Assembly: GCF_019456655.1 (NCBI RefSeq)
Contig: NZ_CP080332.1
Coordinates: 5,456,001-5,520,000, forward strand
DNA from: Mycolicibacterium diernhoferi
Lineage (GTDB): Bacteria; Actinomycetota; Actinomycetes; Mycobacteriales; Mycobacteriaceae
DNA: 64,000 bases
Direction: 5' to 3'
This document shows positions 22,227-30,780 of the stretch, piece after piece. The translations under genes and the position numbers were made by a program. The notes under the pieces are model-generated. The model did not search any database. It saw nothing but the letters and a program-made list of their open reading frames with translations, and was not told the DNA's origin. Each line of letters begins with the position of its first letter. Positions within the stretch are counted from its first letter, which is position 1.

Positions 22227-22982
22227 GTGCTCGAACCCGGTCTGCGGCGCGCCCTCACCGACCTGGCCGCGACGCCACGGCTGCTGGTCACCTCCGATTT
22301 CGACGGCACCATGGCGCCGATCGTGAACAATCCCGCCGATGCCCGACCGCTGCCGGAGGCCGCCGCGGCGCTCGAGACCCTGGCATCGCTGCCGGAGACC
22401 ACGGCCGCGCTGATCTCCGGACGGGCGCTGGCCGTCCTGCGTGAATTGTCCGGCGCGTCCGCGGCCGTGCAGGCGGTGGGCAGCCACGGCGCCGAGTTCG
22501 ACACGGGTTTCGCGCACGAGATCGACACCGCACTGCTGCAGACCATCATCGCCACCCTGCGCGGTATCGCCGCCGGCCGGCCCGGGGTGACGGTCGAGAC
22601 CAAACCGGCCAGCGTGGCCCTGCACGTGCGCAACGCCTCGGAGGCCGACGGTGCAGAAGCGCTCGAGCTGGCCCGGGCCGCCGCACAATCCTGGGATGCC
22701 CATATCACCGCCGGTAAGGCGGTGCTGGAGTTCGCGGTGATCGTGACCGACAAGGGTGAGGCGGTCGACATCCTGCGGGACCGTTGCGGGGCAACGGCGG
22801 TGCTCTTCCTGGGTGACGATGTCACCGACGAGAAGGCATTCGCGCGGCTGCACGCCGGCGATGTCGGGGTCAAGGTCGGGCCGGGTGAGACCCTGGCCGG
22901 TTACCGGGTGGATGACCCTGCGGATGTGGCGGTGGCGCTGCGCTTGGTGGCCGACACCCGCGCCCGGCGCCGGATTGCCTGA
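22227..22982 (+). CDS. otsB: Trehalose-6-phosphate phosphatase
   Basis: Dephosphorylates trehalose 6-phosphate to trehalose. 251 residues, HAD superfamily: motif I DFDGT, the cap region, and motif III/IV GDDVTDEKAF. The GTG start lies three bases after the kstR stop, so the two are probably co-transcribed. It lacks the N-terminal extension of mycobacterial OtsB2, so it may be a paralogue. Confidence 0.88.
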   Translation: MLEPGLRRALTDLAATPRLLVTSDFDGTMAPIVNNPADARPLPEAAAALETLASLPETTAALISGRALAVLRELSGASAAVQAVGSHGAEFDTGFAHEIDTALLQTIIATLRGIAAGRPGVTVETKPASVALHVRNASEADGAEALELARAAAQSWDAHITAGKAVLEFAVIVTDKGEAVDILRDRCGATAVLFLGDDVTDEKAFARLHAGDVGVKVGPGETLAGYRVDDPADVAVALRLVADTRARRRIA

Positions 22983-23031
22983 TCGGCAACATCACTGGCG
23001 CCGCGGGCTCGGGCCGCACAACCATGGCGCC

Positions 23032-23267
23032 ATGACTGAAACACCGCACGCCGCCGCCCTGTTCGCAGAATGGGATGCGCGTTACACCCCCATCCTGGAT
23101 CGCCTGCCCGGTCGGCCCAATGCCACCGTGGTCGAGGAAATCAGCGGCCGCCCAACCGGTTCGGCGCTCGACATGGGGTGCGGTCTCGGCGCCGACGCGA
23201 TATGGCCGGCCGGCCAGGGCCGGCAGGTCAGCCCGGCGGCCTGCTGCTGGCCCGGCGCAAACGCTAA
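23032..23267 (+). pseudogene. Decayed SAM-dependent methyltransferase
   Basis: The first about 65 codons read as the start of a class I methyltransferase (AEWDARYTPI, GRPNA, SAM motif ALDMGCGLGADAIW). Just after this the frame is lost. The last codons in another frame read LLLARRKR-stop, the usual ending of such proteins. So the middle (roughly 120 codons) has been deleted with a frameshift. The fragment lies between otsB and the LacI gene and overlaps the latter's stop by four bases. Confidence 0.65.
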
Positions 23268-24361
23268 GCGGGCCCGGAGGTCCGGCCCCGTACCACCTCG
23301 GTGGCGAGCACCTCGACGACCGGCAAACCCGAACCCGGCGGATTGTGCAGCAGATCCCCGGCCCGGCGGCCCTTCTCGACGCTGGGCTGGATCACCGTGG
23401 TCAACCCGCGCGCCAAGGCTTCGGGTACCCCGTCGAACCCGGTGACAGTCAACTGCCCCGGCACGAAGATGCCGTGTGCCCGTAGGTAGTCCATCGCCGA
23501 GAGGGCCAGCACGTCGGCCGTGCACATCAGGGCGGTGATCCGCGGGTTGGCCGCCAGCGCCACCTCGGCGGCGGCGCCACCGGACTGCGGCAGATGCTCG
23601 TAGCTCTCCACGACGGTCACCGAGGCCGGATCCAGGCCGGCGGCGCTCAGCGCGTCGTAGACACCGCGCACGCGCTCGCGCTGGACGTGGAAATGCGGTG
23701 AGTTCAACCTTTCGGGGTCGGCGACCATCGGCTTGGTGCTCTCGTGCGGCCATTCCCGGCCCAACCGCATGGTGAGCACCCCGATCTCACGGTGCCCAAG
23801 GCCGACAACGTATTCGGCGAGCTCCCGCATCGCCGCGCGATCGTCGATGCCGACCCTCGAGGCGCCCGGCACGTCCTCGGGCTGGTCGACGACGACGATC
23901 GGCAACTGACGTTGCACTAACACCGGTAGGTAGGGGTCGTCATCGGAGGCCGAGTAGACGACGAACCCGTCGACGCCGGCCGAGAGCACCGCCGCCGACC
24001 CGTCGTGGACGGAGCGGTTGGGCCCGGCGGCCACCAGCAGCAGTCCCTGACCGGCCTCTTCGCACGATTCGGCAAGCCCGGCAACGAAATCCAGGGCGGC
24101 CGGGTCGCTGAACGCATAGTTGAGCGGCTCGGTGATCATCAACCCGACCGCACCCGCCCTGCGGGTGCGCAGCGACCGGGCCACCGGGTCGGGTCCGGGA
24201 TATCCCAATTCCTTTGCCGCGGCAAGCACCCGTTCCCGCAGTTCGGCCGACAACTGGTCGGGCCGGTTGTAGGCATTGGAGATGGTGGTACGCGATACGT
24301 CGAGGTGGGCAGCCAACGAGGCCAGCGTCGCGCGTCGTCGAGGCGCCGGACTTCGGGGCAT
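23264..24361 (-). CDS. LacI-family transcriptional regulator (Rv3575c-like)
   Basis: 365 residues. The N-terminal LacI HTH (ATLASLAAHLDVSRTTISNAYNRPDQLS) is followed by a periplasmic-binding-protein-like sensor domain. It corresponds to Rv3575c by position next to kstR/fadE34. No sugar gene is adjacent, so the effector and targets are unknown. Confidence 0.9.
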   Translation of the reverse strand: MPRSPAPRRRATLASLAAHLDVSRTTISNAYNRPDQLSAELRERVLAAAKELGYPGPDPVARSLRTRRAGAVGLMITEPLNYAFSDPAALDFVAGLAESCEEAGQGLLLVAAGPNRSVHDGSAAVLSAGVDGFVVYSASDDDPYLPVLVQRQLPIVVVDQPEDVPGASRVGIDDRAAMRELAEYVVGLGHREIGVLTMRLGREWPHESTKPMVADPERLNSPHFHVQRERVRGVYDALSAAGLDPASVTVVESYEHLPQSGGAAAEVALAANPRITALMCTADVLALSAMDYLRAHGIFVPGQLTVTGFDGVPEALARGLTTVIQPSVEKGRRAGDLLHNPPGSGLPVVEVLATEVVRGRTSGPA

Positions 24362-24372
24362 GCCCTAGGAGG

Positions 24373-25233
24373 CTAGCGGACGGTGCCCCGGATCCGGCCA
24401 CCCGACCACACCACCAGCCAGATCACGCACGCGATGGTGACGATGACGAAGCTCGGCGGCATGTTGAACAGGGCCGACACCACCAGTCCCGCCCACACCG
24501 ACACCAGGCTGACGACCGTCGAGATCGCCATGGCCCTCAGTGGTTGTGCGGTCACGATGATCGCGGTCGCGGCGGGCGTCACGACGAGCGCGAACAGCAG
24601 CAGCGTGCCGACGGCCTGCACCGCCATCGTGACGGACAGGCCCAGCAGCGCCATGAAGATCACCGACAGGGCGCGCACCGGCACCCCCTTCGCCTCGGCG
24701 ACCTGCTCGTTGACCGAGGCGAACAGCAGTGGGCGGTAGACGATTACGACCGTCACGGCGATGACCGTCAGCAACACGGCGAAGATCAGCAGCTGTTGGT
24801 GGGTGATCGCCAGCAGATTGCCGAACAGCACATTGGTCAGGGTCGAGGAGTTCTTGGTGCCCAGCGAGTTGAAGAACAACCCGAAACCCGTTGCGAGGGC
24901 GAGCACCGTGCCGGTGGTCACCTCACGGTCACCGGCGCGCTTGCCCATGGCGCCGATCACCAACGCACCGCCGATGCAGAACCCCCCCAGCCCGAGCACC
25001 ACCGGCAGGCCCAACAGCGCCGCACCGGTCGCGCCGGGCAACCCGATGTGTGCCAGGGCGTGCGCCGCGAACGCGGTGTTGCGGACGATGATGAAGTAGC
25101 CGATCAGACCGGCCGCCAGCGCCACCAGCGTGCCGCCGATCAACGCGTTGCGCATGAACCCGGACGTCAGGATCTGCCACCAGTTCTCCTGATAACCGAG
25201 CGCGAGATAGACCTGGGTGGTGCCGCCGGGCAT
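24373..25233 (-). CDS. znuB: Zinc ABC transporter permease
   Basis: Membrane permease of an ABC-3 type metal importer, 286 residues, with about eight hydrophobic spans (LIGGTLVALAAGLIGYFIIVRN, FALVVTPAATAIIV). The ATG follows directly on the stop of the ATPase gene. The His-rich binding protein in the operon points to zinc, though manganese importers share the fold. Confidence 0.9.
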   Translation of the reverse strand: MPGGTTQVYLALGYQENWWQILTSGFMRNALIGGTLVALAAGLIGYFIIVRNTAFAAHALAHIGLPGATGAALLGLPVVLGLGGFCIGGALVIGAMGKRAGDREVTTGTVLALATGFGLFFNSLGTKNSSTLTNVLFGNLLAITHQQLLIFAVLLTVIAVTVVIVYRPLLFASVNEQVAEAKGVPVRALSVIFMALLGLSVTMAVQAVGTLLLFALVVTPAATAIIVTAQPLRAMAISTVVSLVSVWAGLVVSALFNMPPSFVIVTIACVIWLVVWSGGRIRGTVR

Positions 25234-26010
25234 CTAGGTGGTCCTCATGTAGAGCTGGCCCTGCAGGGTGTTGGCCACCGCGACGGTGGTGCCGTACAGG
25301 TGGGTCAGCAGATCGGTGTCCACGACCTGGTCGATCGCTGCGTGGTGAGCGTGCCCGTCGAGCAGGTAGACCGCGCTGTCCAGTACCGACAGCAGCGGGT
25401 TCAGGTCGTGGGCGACCACCAGGATGGTCACGTCGAACTCGGCCTTGAGCCGGGCCAGCAGCGCCACGATCTCGGCCTGATGGCGCACGTCGAGAGCGGC
25501 CAGCGGTTCGTCCAGGATCAACAGGCGCGGCCGTGACACCAGGGCGGCGGCCAGGGCGATGCGTTGCCGTTGTCCACCGGAGAGCTGGGACACCCGCCGG
25601 TCGGCGAACTCCTGTGCCTCCACGGCGGCCATCGCCCGGTCCACCCAGGCCTTCTCGTCGGAGGTGGTGCGGCGCAGGCCCCAGCGCCGGCCGGTCAGCC
25701 CCAGCATCACCGCGTCGCGGGCGCGGATCGCCTCCCCGGCGCCGGCCACGTAGTCCTGCGGGACGTAGCCGATGGCCTCGTTGTTGGCCCCGGGCGGGCC
25801 GCCGAGCACCCGCACCGATCCGGAGGCCACCGGCAGCAGGCCGAGGACCACCTGCAGCAGCGTCGACTTACCGGAACCGTTGGAGCCGATCACGGCGACG
25901 ATGTCGCCCGAGGGGATGGTGAAACTGCCTTCCGACCAGATCAGTCGGCCGCCCCGGACGACACTGACATCGTCGAAGATCAGTGCTGGTTCGGGCTCCG
26001 GGGCGGACAC
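25234..26010 (-). CDS. znuC: Zinc ABC transporter ATP-binding protein
   Basis: 258-residue ATPase of the metal importer: Walker A GSNGSGKS, signature LSGGQRQR, Walker B LLILDEP and switch His in VVAHDL. GTG 26010 overlaps the znuA stop by one base (TAGTG); the longer in-frame start would lie inside znuA. Coupled on both sides, so znuA-znuC-znuB is one operon. Confidence 0.92.
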   Translation of the reverse strand: MSAPEPEPALIFDDVSVVRGGRLIWSEGSFTIPSGDIVAVIGSNGSGKSTLLQVVLGLLPVASGSVRVLGGPPGANNEAIGYVPQDYVAGAGEAIRARDAVMLGLTGRRWGLRRTTSDEKAWVDRAMAAVEAQEFADRRVSQLSGGQRQRIALAAALVSRPRLLILDEPLAALDVRHQAEIVALLARLKAEFDVTILVVAHDLNPLLSVLDSAVYLLDGHAHHAAIDQVVDTDLLTHLYGTTVAVANTLQGQLYMRTT

Positions 26011-26978
26011 TAGGCCTCGATGCCGAGAGCCGCGGCGAGGGCGGTGAGTTGGGCCACCTGCCAAGCCTCGAACGTCGCGGCGTCCGGCGCAGGAGTTTCG
26101 GTGACATCGACGACCGGGACCCCGGCCCGCTCGGCCGCGGTGCGCAGCTGCTGCGGCAACGAACCCTCGGTCTGGGTGTTGTAGATCAGCACGTCGACTC
26201 CGCGATCCGACAGCAGTCGCAGGAAGGCGTCGAGGTCCGCGGGTGAGGGGTCGGCGTGATTGGACGAGGCCACCTGGTAGCCGTGCGGAGTTCTGTTGGT
26301 CAGCCCGAGCGCGGCGGCCATGTCGTCGAACAGGCTCTCGGTGGCGGCGTAGGTCTTGCCCGTCGCACCGGCCCTGATCTTGTCGATGAGCGCCCGGTAG
26401 GGCTGCATCGCCGCGGTGAATTCGGTATGCCGGGCCTCGAGGTATCCGCGGGCGTCGGGGGCGAGTTCGGTGAGTGTCGCGGTGACGGCGTCGGCCACGT
26501 CGGTCACCGCGGCCGGGCTGTACCAGGCGTGCGGGTTGGCGCCGCCGTGATCGTGGTCGTGATCCTCGTGCTCGTGACCCTCATGGTCGCCGCCGAGCAG
26601 CGCCACCGCATCGACCACGACCGCGTCCGGCGCGGTGCTCTCGGCGAGCCGGACGGCCCACTCGTCGTAGTGCCCGCCGTTGATCACCACGAGTTGGGCG
26701 CCGGTGAAGGCGGCGGCATCGGCCGGGGTCGGCTCGAAATCGTGCGGGTCCCCCGAGTTGCCGGACAGCACGGTGGTCACGTCTGCACAGGCCCCGCCCA
26801 GCGCGGTCACGATCTTGCCCCATTGCTCGACGCTGACGACCACGTCCACCGGGGTTGTCGGGCAGTCCCCCGCAACGGCCGGGTCCGACTCGCCGCCCTC
26901 ACCGCAGGCGGTGAGTGTCAGCGGGACGGCCAGGGCCAGGCCGACGGCGAGCGCACGGGGGGAGGCAAACGAGATCAC
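26010..26978 (-). CDS. znuA: Zinc-binding lipoprotein of ABC transporter
   Basis: Captures Zn(II) outside the membrane. About 322 residues: signal peptide with lipobox LTAC, first ligand region NSGDPHDFEPTPAD, a flexible His/Asp-rich loop (GGDHEGHEHEDHDHDHGG) before ANPHAWYSP, and late ligands SSNHADPSPAD. The His-rich loop marks zinc-type proteins. GTG 26978 is preferred: TATCGT (26991-26986 on this strand) ends exactly seven bases before it, the layout of leaderless mycobacterial genes. ATG 27002 is the alternative. Confidence 0.88.
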   Translation of the reverse strand: MISFASPRALAVGLALAVPLTLTACGEGGESDPAVAGDCPTTPVDVVVSVEQWGKIVTALGGACADVTTVLSGNSGDPHDFEPTPADAAAFTGAQLVVINGGHYDEWAVRLAESTAPDAVVVDAVALLGGDHEGHEHEDHDHDHGGANPHAWYSPAAVTDVADAVTATLTELAPDARGYLEARHTEFTAAMQPYRALIDKIRAGATGKTYAATESLFDDMAAALGLTNRTPHGYQVASSNHADPSPADLDAFLRLLSDRGVDVLIYNTQTEGSLPQQLRTAAERAGVPVVDVTETPAPDAATFEAWQVAQLTALAAALGIEA

Positions 26979-26984
26979 GCCGAT

Positions 26985-26997
26985 AACGATAACCGTT
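26985..26997. promoter_or_regulatory. Zur/FUR-like operator over the znuA promoter
   Basis: AACG-ATAAC-CGTT is an inverted repeat in an AT-rich patch that covers the candidate -10 of znuA and faces pxpA. It can be read as an imperfect 7-1-7 FUR-family box (5 of 7 arm positions). A zinc regulator such as Zur is the obvious candidate; the match to the mycobacterial Zur consensus is only partial. Confidence 0.45.
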
Positions 26998-27044
26998 TGC
27001 ATTAGTGAATGTCGCATCGGAGGGTGGGCACTAGGCTGATGGCC

Positions 27045-27809
27045 GTGCCAGGCGTATCGGTCGACCTCAATGCCGATCTCGGCGAGGGCTTCGGGGTGTG
27101 GTCCCTCGGCGACGACGACGCCATGCTCGACATCGTCACCTCCGCCAATGTGGCGTGCGGCTTTCACGCGGGCGACCCGGTGGGCCTGCTACGGGTGTGC
27201 CGGGCGGCCGCCGATCGCGGCGTCCGGATCGGTGCGCAGGTCGGCTACCGCGATCTGGCCGGGTTCGGACGGCGCTTCATCGATGTGGATCCCGAGGAGT
27301 TGAGCGCCGAGGTGATCTACCAGATCGGCGCGTTGTCGGCGTTGGCCGCCGCCGCGGGTTCCGCGGTTTCCTACGTCAAACCTCATGGTGCTCTTTACAA
27401 TTCGATCGTCACGCATGAGGGGCAGGCCCAGGCTGTCGCCGCGGCGGTGCGTGCGGTCGACCCGGGGTTGCCGGTGCTGGGGCCGGCCGGTTCGGCGTTC
27501 TTCGAGGCCGCCGAGGCGGCGGGCCTGCGCACCGTCAGCGAGGCGTTCGCCGATCGCGCCTACCGGCCCGACGGGGCGTTGGTGTCGCGCCGGGAGCCTC
27601 GTGCCGTTCTGCACGATGCCGACGAGATCGCCGAGCGGGTACTGGGCATGGTGCTCGACGGACGGGTCGTCGCGCAGGACGGTTCACCGATTTCCATCTC
27701 GGCCGAATCTGTCTGCGTGCACGGAGATTCACCCGGTGCGGTGCAGATCGCCGCGGCAATACGCGCGCGACTGCGTGAGCGCGGCGTGATCGCGGCGCCG
27801 TTCAGCTGA
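27045..27809 (+). CDS. pxpA: 5-oxoprolinase subunit A, LamB/YcsF family
   Basis: Component of prokaryotic 5-oxoprolinase (PxpABC), which hydrolyses pyroglutamate to glutamate. 254 residues. The conserved start [49 protein letters not shown] and [12 protein letters not shown] are all present. TAGGCT ends seven bases before GTG 27045, suggesting a leaderless start there; ATG 27039 is an in-frame alternative. PxpB and PxpC partners are not in the window, so it is an orphan here. Confidence 0.88.
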   Translation: MPGVSVDLNADLGEGFGVWSLGDDDAMLDIVTSANVACGFHAGDPVGLLRVCRAAADRGVRIGAQVGYRDLAGFGRRFIDVDPEELSAEVIYQIGALSALAAAAGSAVSYVKPHGALYNSIVTHEGQAQAVAAAVRAVDPGLPVLGPAGSAFFEAAEAAGLRTVSEAFADRAYRPDGALVSRREPRAVLHDADEIAERVLGMVLDGRVVAQDGSPISISAESVCVHGDSPGAVQIAAAIRARLRERGVIAAPFS

Positions 27810-28137
27810 CGCCGGTTTCCCGATTGGCGCCGGCGACGACGCTGGCCAGCAGTCCGGGCAGGGCGGCCTCGACCTCCGCGGTACGCAACCTCTGACAGGT
27901 CAGTCCGTCGATCACCAGACGTTCGGTGATCCCGGCCTCCCGCAGGGTCTTGAAGTGGTGGGTGGCGGTGGACTTGTTGATGCCGTCATAGAGCGCGCCG
28001 CACTGCACGGGCGCTGCAGCGTTGTACAACCGGCGGACCATCTCCAGTCGCACCGGATCACCGATGGCGGCCAGCACTTTCTGCACCGAACCGACGGGGT
28101 GCGCCGGATAGTCGGTGACCTGCACGTTGTTCGCCAT
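27802..28137 (-). CDS. ArsR-family winged-helix repressor
   Basis: 111 residues with an ArsR-like winged helix ([40 protein letters not shown]). No clustered metal-binding cysteines are seen, only single Cys residues in PVQCGALYD and LTCQRL, so it is probably a non-metal or redox-sensing member. It is divergent from an MFS exporter, with two copies of a palindromic operator between, so it most likely represses that exporter. It overlaps the pxpA end by eight bases. Confidence 0.85.
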   Translation of the reverse strand: MANNVQVTDYPAHPVGSVQKVLAAIGDPVRLEMVRRLYNAAAPVQCGALYDGINKSTATHHFKTLREAGITERLVIDGLTCQRLRTAEVEAALPGLLASVVAGANRETGVS

Positions 28138-28159
28138 CGGAATAACTCCGGCCCTATTG

Positions 28160-28216
28160 GGTTTGATCTACGTCGAACCCAACGTAACCTCTGGCGGGTT
28201 CGATTTCGGTCAAACG
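28160..28216. promoter_or_regulatory. Duplicated palindromic operator in ArsR/MFS divergent promoter
   Basis: Two 20-base sites fit GGTTYGA-N6-TCRAACC: 28160-28179 (exact) and 28197-28216 (last base differs). They start 37 bases apart and are arranged as a large inverted repeat (16 of 20 bases pair between 28161-28180 and 28196-28215). They fill the gap between the repressor and transporter genes, as expected of an autoregulating ArsR-type operator. Confidence 0.6.
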
Positions 28217-28241
28217 TACTCGACGAAGGGGTGGCACCGCG

Positions 28242-29441
28242 ATGGTTGCGCAGGACGCCACGGCGCCCACCCCGCAGCGCTGGGCGTACCCGCTGGTGCT
28301 GGTGCTCAGTGGGGTGGCCCTAGGGGTGTCCGGACTGCCCGCGCCGCTGTACGGCATCTACGAGGCGAACTGGCATCTCTCCCCGCTGGCCACCACCGTC
28401 GTCTTCGCGGTGTACGCGCTGGCCGCCCTGGCCGCGGTGCTGGTGTCCGGCAGGATCTCCGATGCCGTCGGCCGCAAGCCCGTCCTGATCGGTGCGCTGA
28501 TCGCGTTGCTGGTGGGCCTGGGCGTGTTCCTGATCGCCGACGGCATGGCGATGCTGCTGCTCGCGCGCATCATCCACGGCGCCGCGGTCGGGTCGATCGT
28601 CGTGGCCGGCGCGGCGGCGCTGCTGGATCTGCGCCCAGACCACGGGGTGCGCACCGGGCAGCTCAGCGGTATCAGCTTCAACATCGGGATGACGGTCGCC
28701 GTCATCGGTTCGGCATTGCTGGCCCAGTACGCACCGCACCCGCTGCGCACGCCGTATGCCGCCGTCGCGGTGATCTGTCTGATCATCGGGATCGGCGTAC
28801 TGGCGCTGGACGAACCGCATACCGCGCGCTCCCGGGAGCGCATCAGGATTTCCAAACCGGCCGTACCGCAGGAGATCCGGGCCGATTTCTGGTTCTCGGC
28901 GCTGGGCGCCATGGCCTCCTGGTCGGTGCTCGGGGTGCAGCTGTCGCTGTACCCGTCCCTCGCAGCACAGCAGACCCATATCGACAATCTGGTCTTCGGC
29001 GGCGGGGTCGTGGCCACCACCGCCTTCTCGGCCGCGCTCGCCCAGCTGTCGGCCACCCGGCTGCCGGCCCGATACTCGGCGATCATCGGCGACATCGGCA
29101 TGGCGGTCGCGCTGTTGCTCACCATCCCGGTACTGCTGACTCACCTGTGGCAGCTGGTGTTCGTCGCCGCGGCTCTGCTCGGGGCGACGTTCGGGCTCGG
29201 CTTCGGCGGCTCGTTGCGGCACCTTTCCGACGTGGTGCCCGCCGACCGGCGTGGCGAGACGATGTCCGCCTTCTATCTGTTGGCCTACACCGCGATGGCC
29301 ATCCCGACGTTGGTCGCCGGCTGGGCCGCGACCCGGTGGGACCTGGCGGCGATGTTCCCGTGGTTCGCCGGCGCGGTCGCGGTGGCGTGCCTCGGCGCCG
29401 CCCTCGCCGGTCTGCGCAGCACCCGCGCGTCGCTGGCCTAG
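28242..29441 (+). CDS. MFS transporter, DHA-type efflux
   Basis: 399 residues, about 12 spans. The loop 2-3 motif is ISDAVGRKPVLIG, and the fold resembles drug/sugar efflux members of the MFS. AAGGGG lies upstream of the ATG. It is divergent from the ArsR repressor, and bluB follows 11 bases downstream, so the three form a functional neighbourhood. Substrate unknown. Confidence 0.85.
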   Translation: MVAQDATAPTPQRWAYPLVLVLSGVALGVSGLPAPLYGIYEANWHLSPLATTVVFAVYALAALAAVLVSGRISDAVGRKPVLIGALIALLVGLGVFLIADGMAMLLLARIIHGAAVGSIVVAGAAALLDLRPDHGVRTGQLSGISFNIGMTVAVIGSALLAQYAPHPLRTPYAAVAVICLIIGIGVLALDEPHTARSRERIRISKPAVPQEIRADFWFSALGAMASWSVLGVQLSLYPSLAAQQTHIDNLVFGGGVVATTAFSAALAQLSATRLPARYSAIIGDIGMAVALLLTIPVLLTHLWQLVFVAAALLGATFGLGFGGSLRHLSDVVPADRRGETMSAFYLLAYTAMAIPTLVAGWAATRWDLAAMFPWFAGAVAVACLGAALAGLRSTRASLA

Positions 29442-29452
29442 GCTTGGAGTTT

Positions 29453-30121
29453 GTGACCGATCACGCGTTCACCGCCACGGAACGCCGGGCCGTCTACCGG
29501 GCCATCGCCGAACGCCGCGATATGCGGCGCTTCGTCCCGGGTGCCACGGTGCCCGAGGAGGTGCTGGGCCGACTGCTGCAGGCCGCGCACACCGCCCCGA
29601 GCGTCGGCCTCATGCAGCCGTGGCGTTTCATCCGCATCACCGACGCGGGACTGCGTGGTGCCATGCACGATCTGGTCGACGAGGAACGCAAGCGCACCGC
29701 CGACGCGCTCGGCGAACGCGCTCGCGAGTTCCTCGAGCTCAAGGTCGAGGGCATCCTGGAGTGCGCCGAACTGCTGGTGGTCGCGCTGCGCGACGACCGG
29801 CAGCGCCACGTGTTCGGACGCCGGACCATGCCGCACATGGACCTGGCATCGGTGTCGTGCGCGATCCAGAACATGTGGCTGGCCGCCCGCGCCGAAGGCC
29901 TCGGCATGGGCTGGGTGTCGATCTTCGAACCCGCCCGGCTGGCCGAACTACTGGGCATGCCGGCAGACGCCGAACCGGTGGCCATCCTGTGCCTGGGCCC
30001 GGTCCCGGAGTTCCCGGACCGACCCGCCCTGGAGATCGACGACTGGACCCACGGCCGCCCGCTGTCGGAGTTCGTCGCCGAGAACAGCTGGGCGGCAGCG
30101 ACTTCGGCCGCCGGCAGCTAG
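29453..30121 (+). CDS. bluB: 5,6-dimethylbenzimidazole synthase
   Basis: Cuts FMNH2 with oxygen to make the lower ligand of vitamin B12. 222 residues, nitroreductase fold. [18 protein letters not shown], an Asp in MPHMDLASV and [10 protein letters not shown] are typical of BluB rather than ordinary nitroreductases. GTG 29453 follows GGAG. A cobalt transporter with a B12 riboswitch at 54-56 kb fits a cobalamin-making organism. Confidence 0.82.
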   Translation: MTDHAFTATERRAVYRAIAERRDMRRFVPGATVPEEVLGRLLQAAHTAPSVGLMQPWRFIRITDAGLRGAMHDLVDEERKRTADALGERAREFLELKVEGILECAELLVVALRDDRQRHVFGRRTMPHMDLASVSCAIQNMWLAARAEGLGMGWVSIFEPARLAELLGMPADAEPVAILCLGPVPEFPDRPALEIDDWTHGRPLSEFVAENSWAAATSAAGS

Positions 30122-30372
30122 ATCTTCCCGTACGGCAGCAGTGCCATCTCCCGGGCGGTCTTGATCGCGGCGGCAACCCGGCGCTGCTGCTGCGGGGTGA
30201 GCCCGGTGACCCGCCGCGACCGGATTTTTCCCCGGTCGGAGATGAAGGTGCGCAGCACGGACACATCCTTGTGGTCGACGTCGGCGATCCCGAGTGCGGT
30301 GAACCTGTCCACCCGTGGGCGCTTGATCTCCCCCTGCGCCGGACGGCTCCTCTTGGCCGGACCACCCGCCAT
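30118..30372 (-). CDS. rpsR2: Ribosomal protein S18, zinc-independent paralogue
   Basis: 84 residues of small-subunit protein S18 ([32 protein letters not shown]). It lacks cysteines, so it belongs to the C-minus form that replaces zinc-binding ribosomal proteins in zinc starvation. Its ATG overlaps the stop of the rpsN2 remnant (TGATG). It overlaps the bluB end by four bases, convergent. Confidence 0.88.
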   Translation of the reverse strand: MAGGPAKRSRPAQGEIKRPRVDRFTALGIADVDHKDVSVLRTFISDRGKIRSRRVTGLTPQQQRRVAAAIKTAREMALLPYGKI

Positions 30373-30515
30373 CACCAACTCGCTTTCCGCACACCGGGCA
30401 GTTCGCCGCGATGCGCCGACTCACGCACCCGCACCCGGGCCAGTCCGAACTTGCGCAGGTGACCGCGCGGCCTACCGTCCACCGCGTCACGGTTCCGTAG
30501 CCGCACCCGTGTGGT
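30372..30515 (-). pseudogene. rpsN2: Truncated ribosomal protein S14 (zinc-independent form)
   Basis: About the last 48 codons match the C-terminal half of S14 ([29 protein letters not shown]). The N-terminal half, about 53 residues, is missing: upstream sequence in this frame has no S14 similarity. Only an internal GTG (30506) could start a 44-residue peptide. The usual upstream partners rpmB2 and rpmG are also absent. It looks like a deletion remnant that still couples to rpsR2. Confidence 0.72.
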
Positions 30516-30518
30516 GAG

Positions 30519-30780
30519 ATGCGGACACCGGTCGTACCGGTGACCGGACAGGGCGCGCGTACCGACGTCGTCGACGTGCTGCTGCGCGAAAGCCGGACGG
30601 TGGCAGTGGAATACGCCATCGACGGGCATGTGGTGATCCGGCGGGTCAGCTGGATGCGGGACGGCAGGACCGTGATCACCGAAGCCCCACTGGAGATCAC
30701 CGGGCAGGTCGAGAAGTTCCACCGCCGCTACGGCCGCAGGGACGCCGAGGAAACCTGGGCTCGCCACCTACTGTGGGCCT
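30519..30780 (+). other. Coding-like stretch of unknown identity, possibly a gene remnant
   Basis: An ATG at 30519 opens a frame with strong G/C preference at third positions and a protein-like composition ([43 protein letters not shown]). The frame does not stop before the next gene begins at 30781; it continues in a shadow frame to 31190. It may be the 5' part of a gene that lost its end, or a small gene with an unusual overlap. No family recognised. Confidence 0.35.

Noticed and set aside
22756..23031. Upstream part of the open frame leading into the methyltransferase
   Set aside because: It overlaps otsB in another frame; the methyltransferase begins at ATG 23032.
28115..29452. N-terminal extension of the bluB frame
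   Set aside because: It runs through the MFS transporter gene in another frame; bluB has a good GTG with GGAG at 29453.
30372..30767. 131-codon minus-strand frame as an intact protein
   Set aside because: Only its last 48 codons resemble a known protein (S14); the rest looks like antisense of the plus-strand coding-like stretch.
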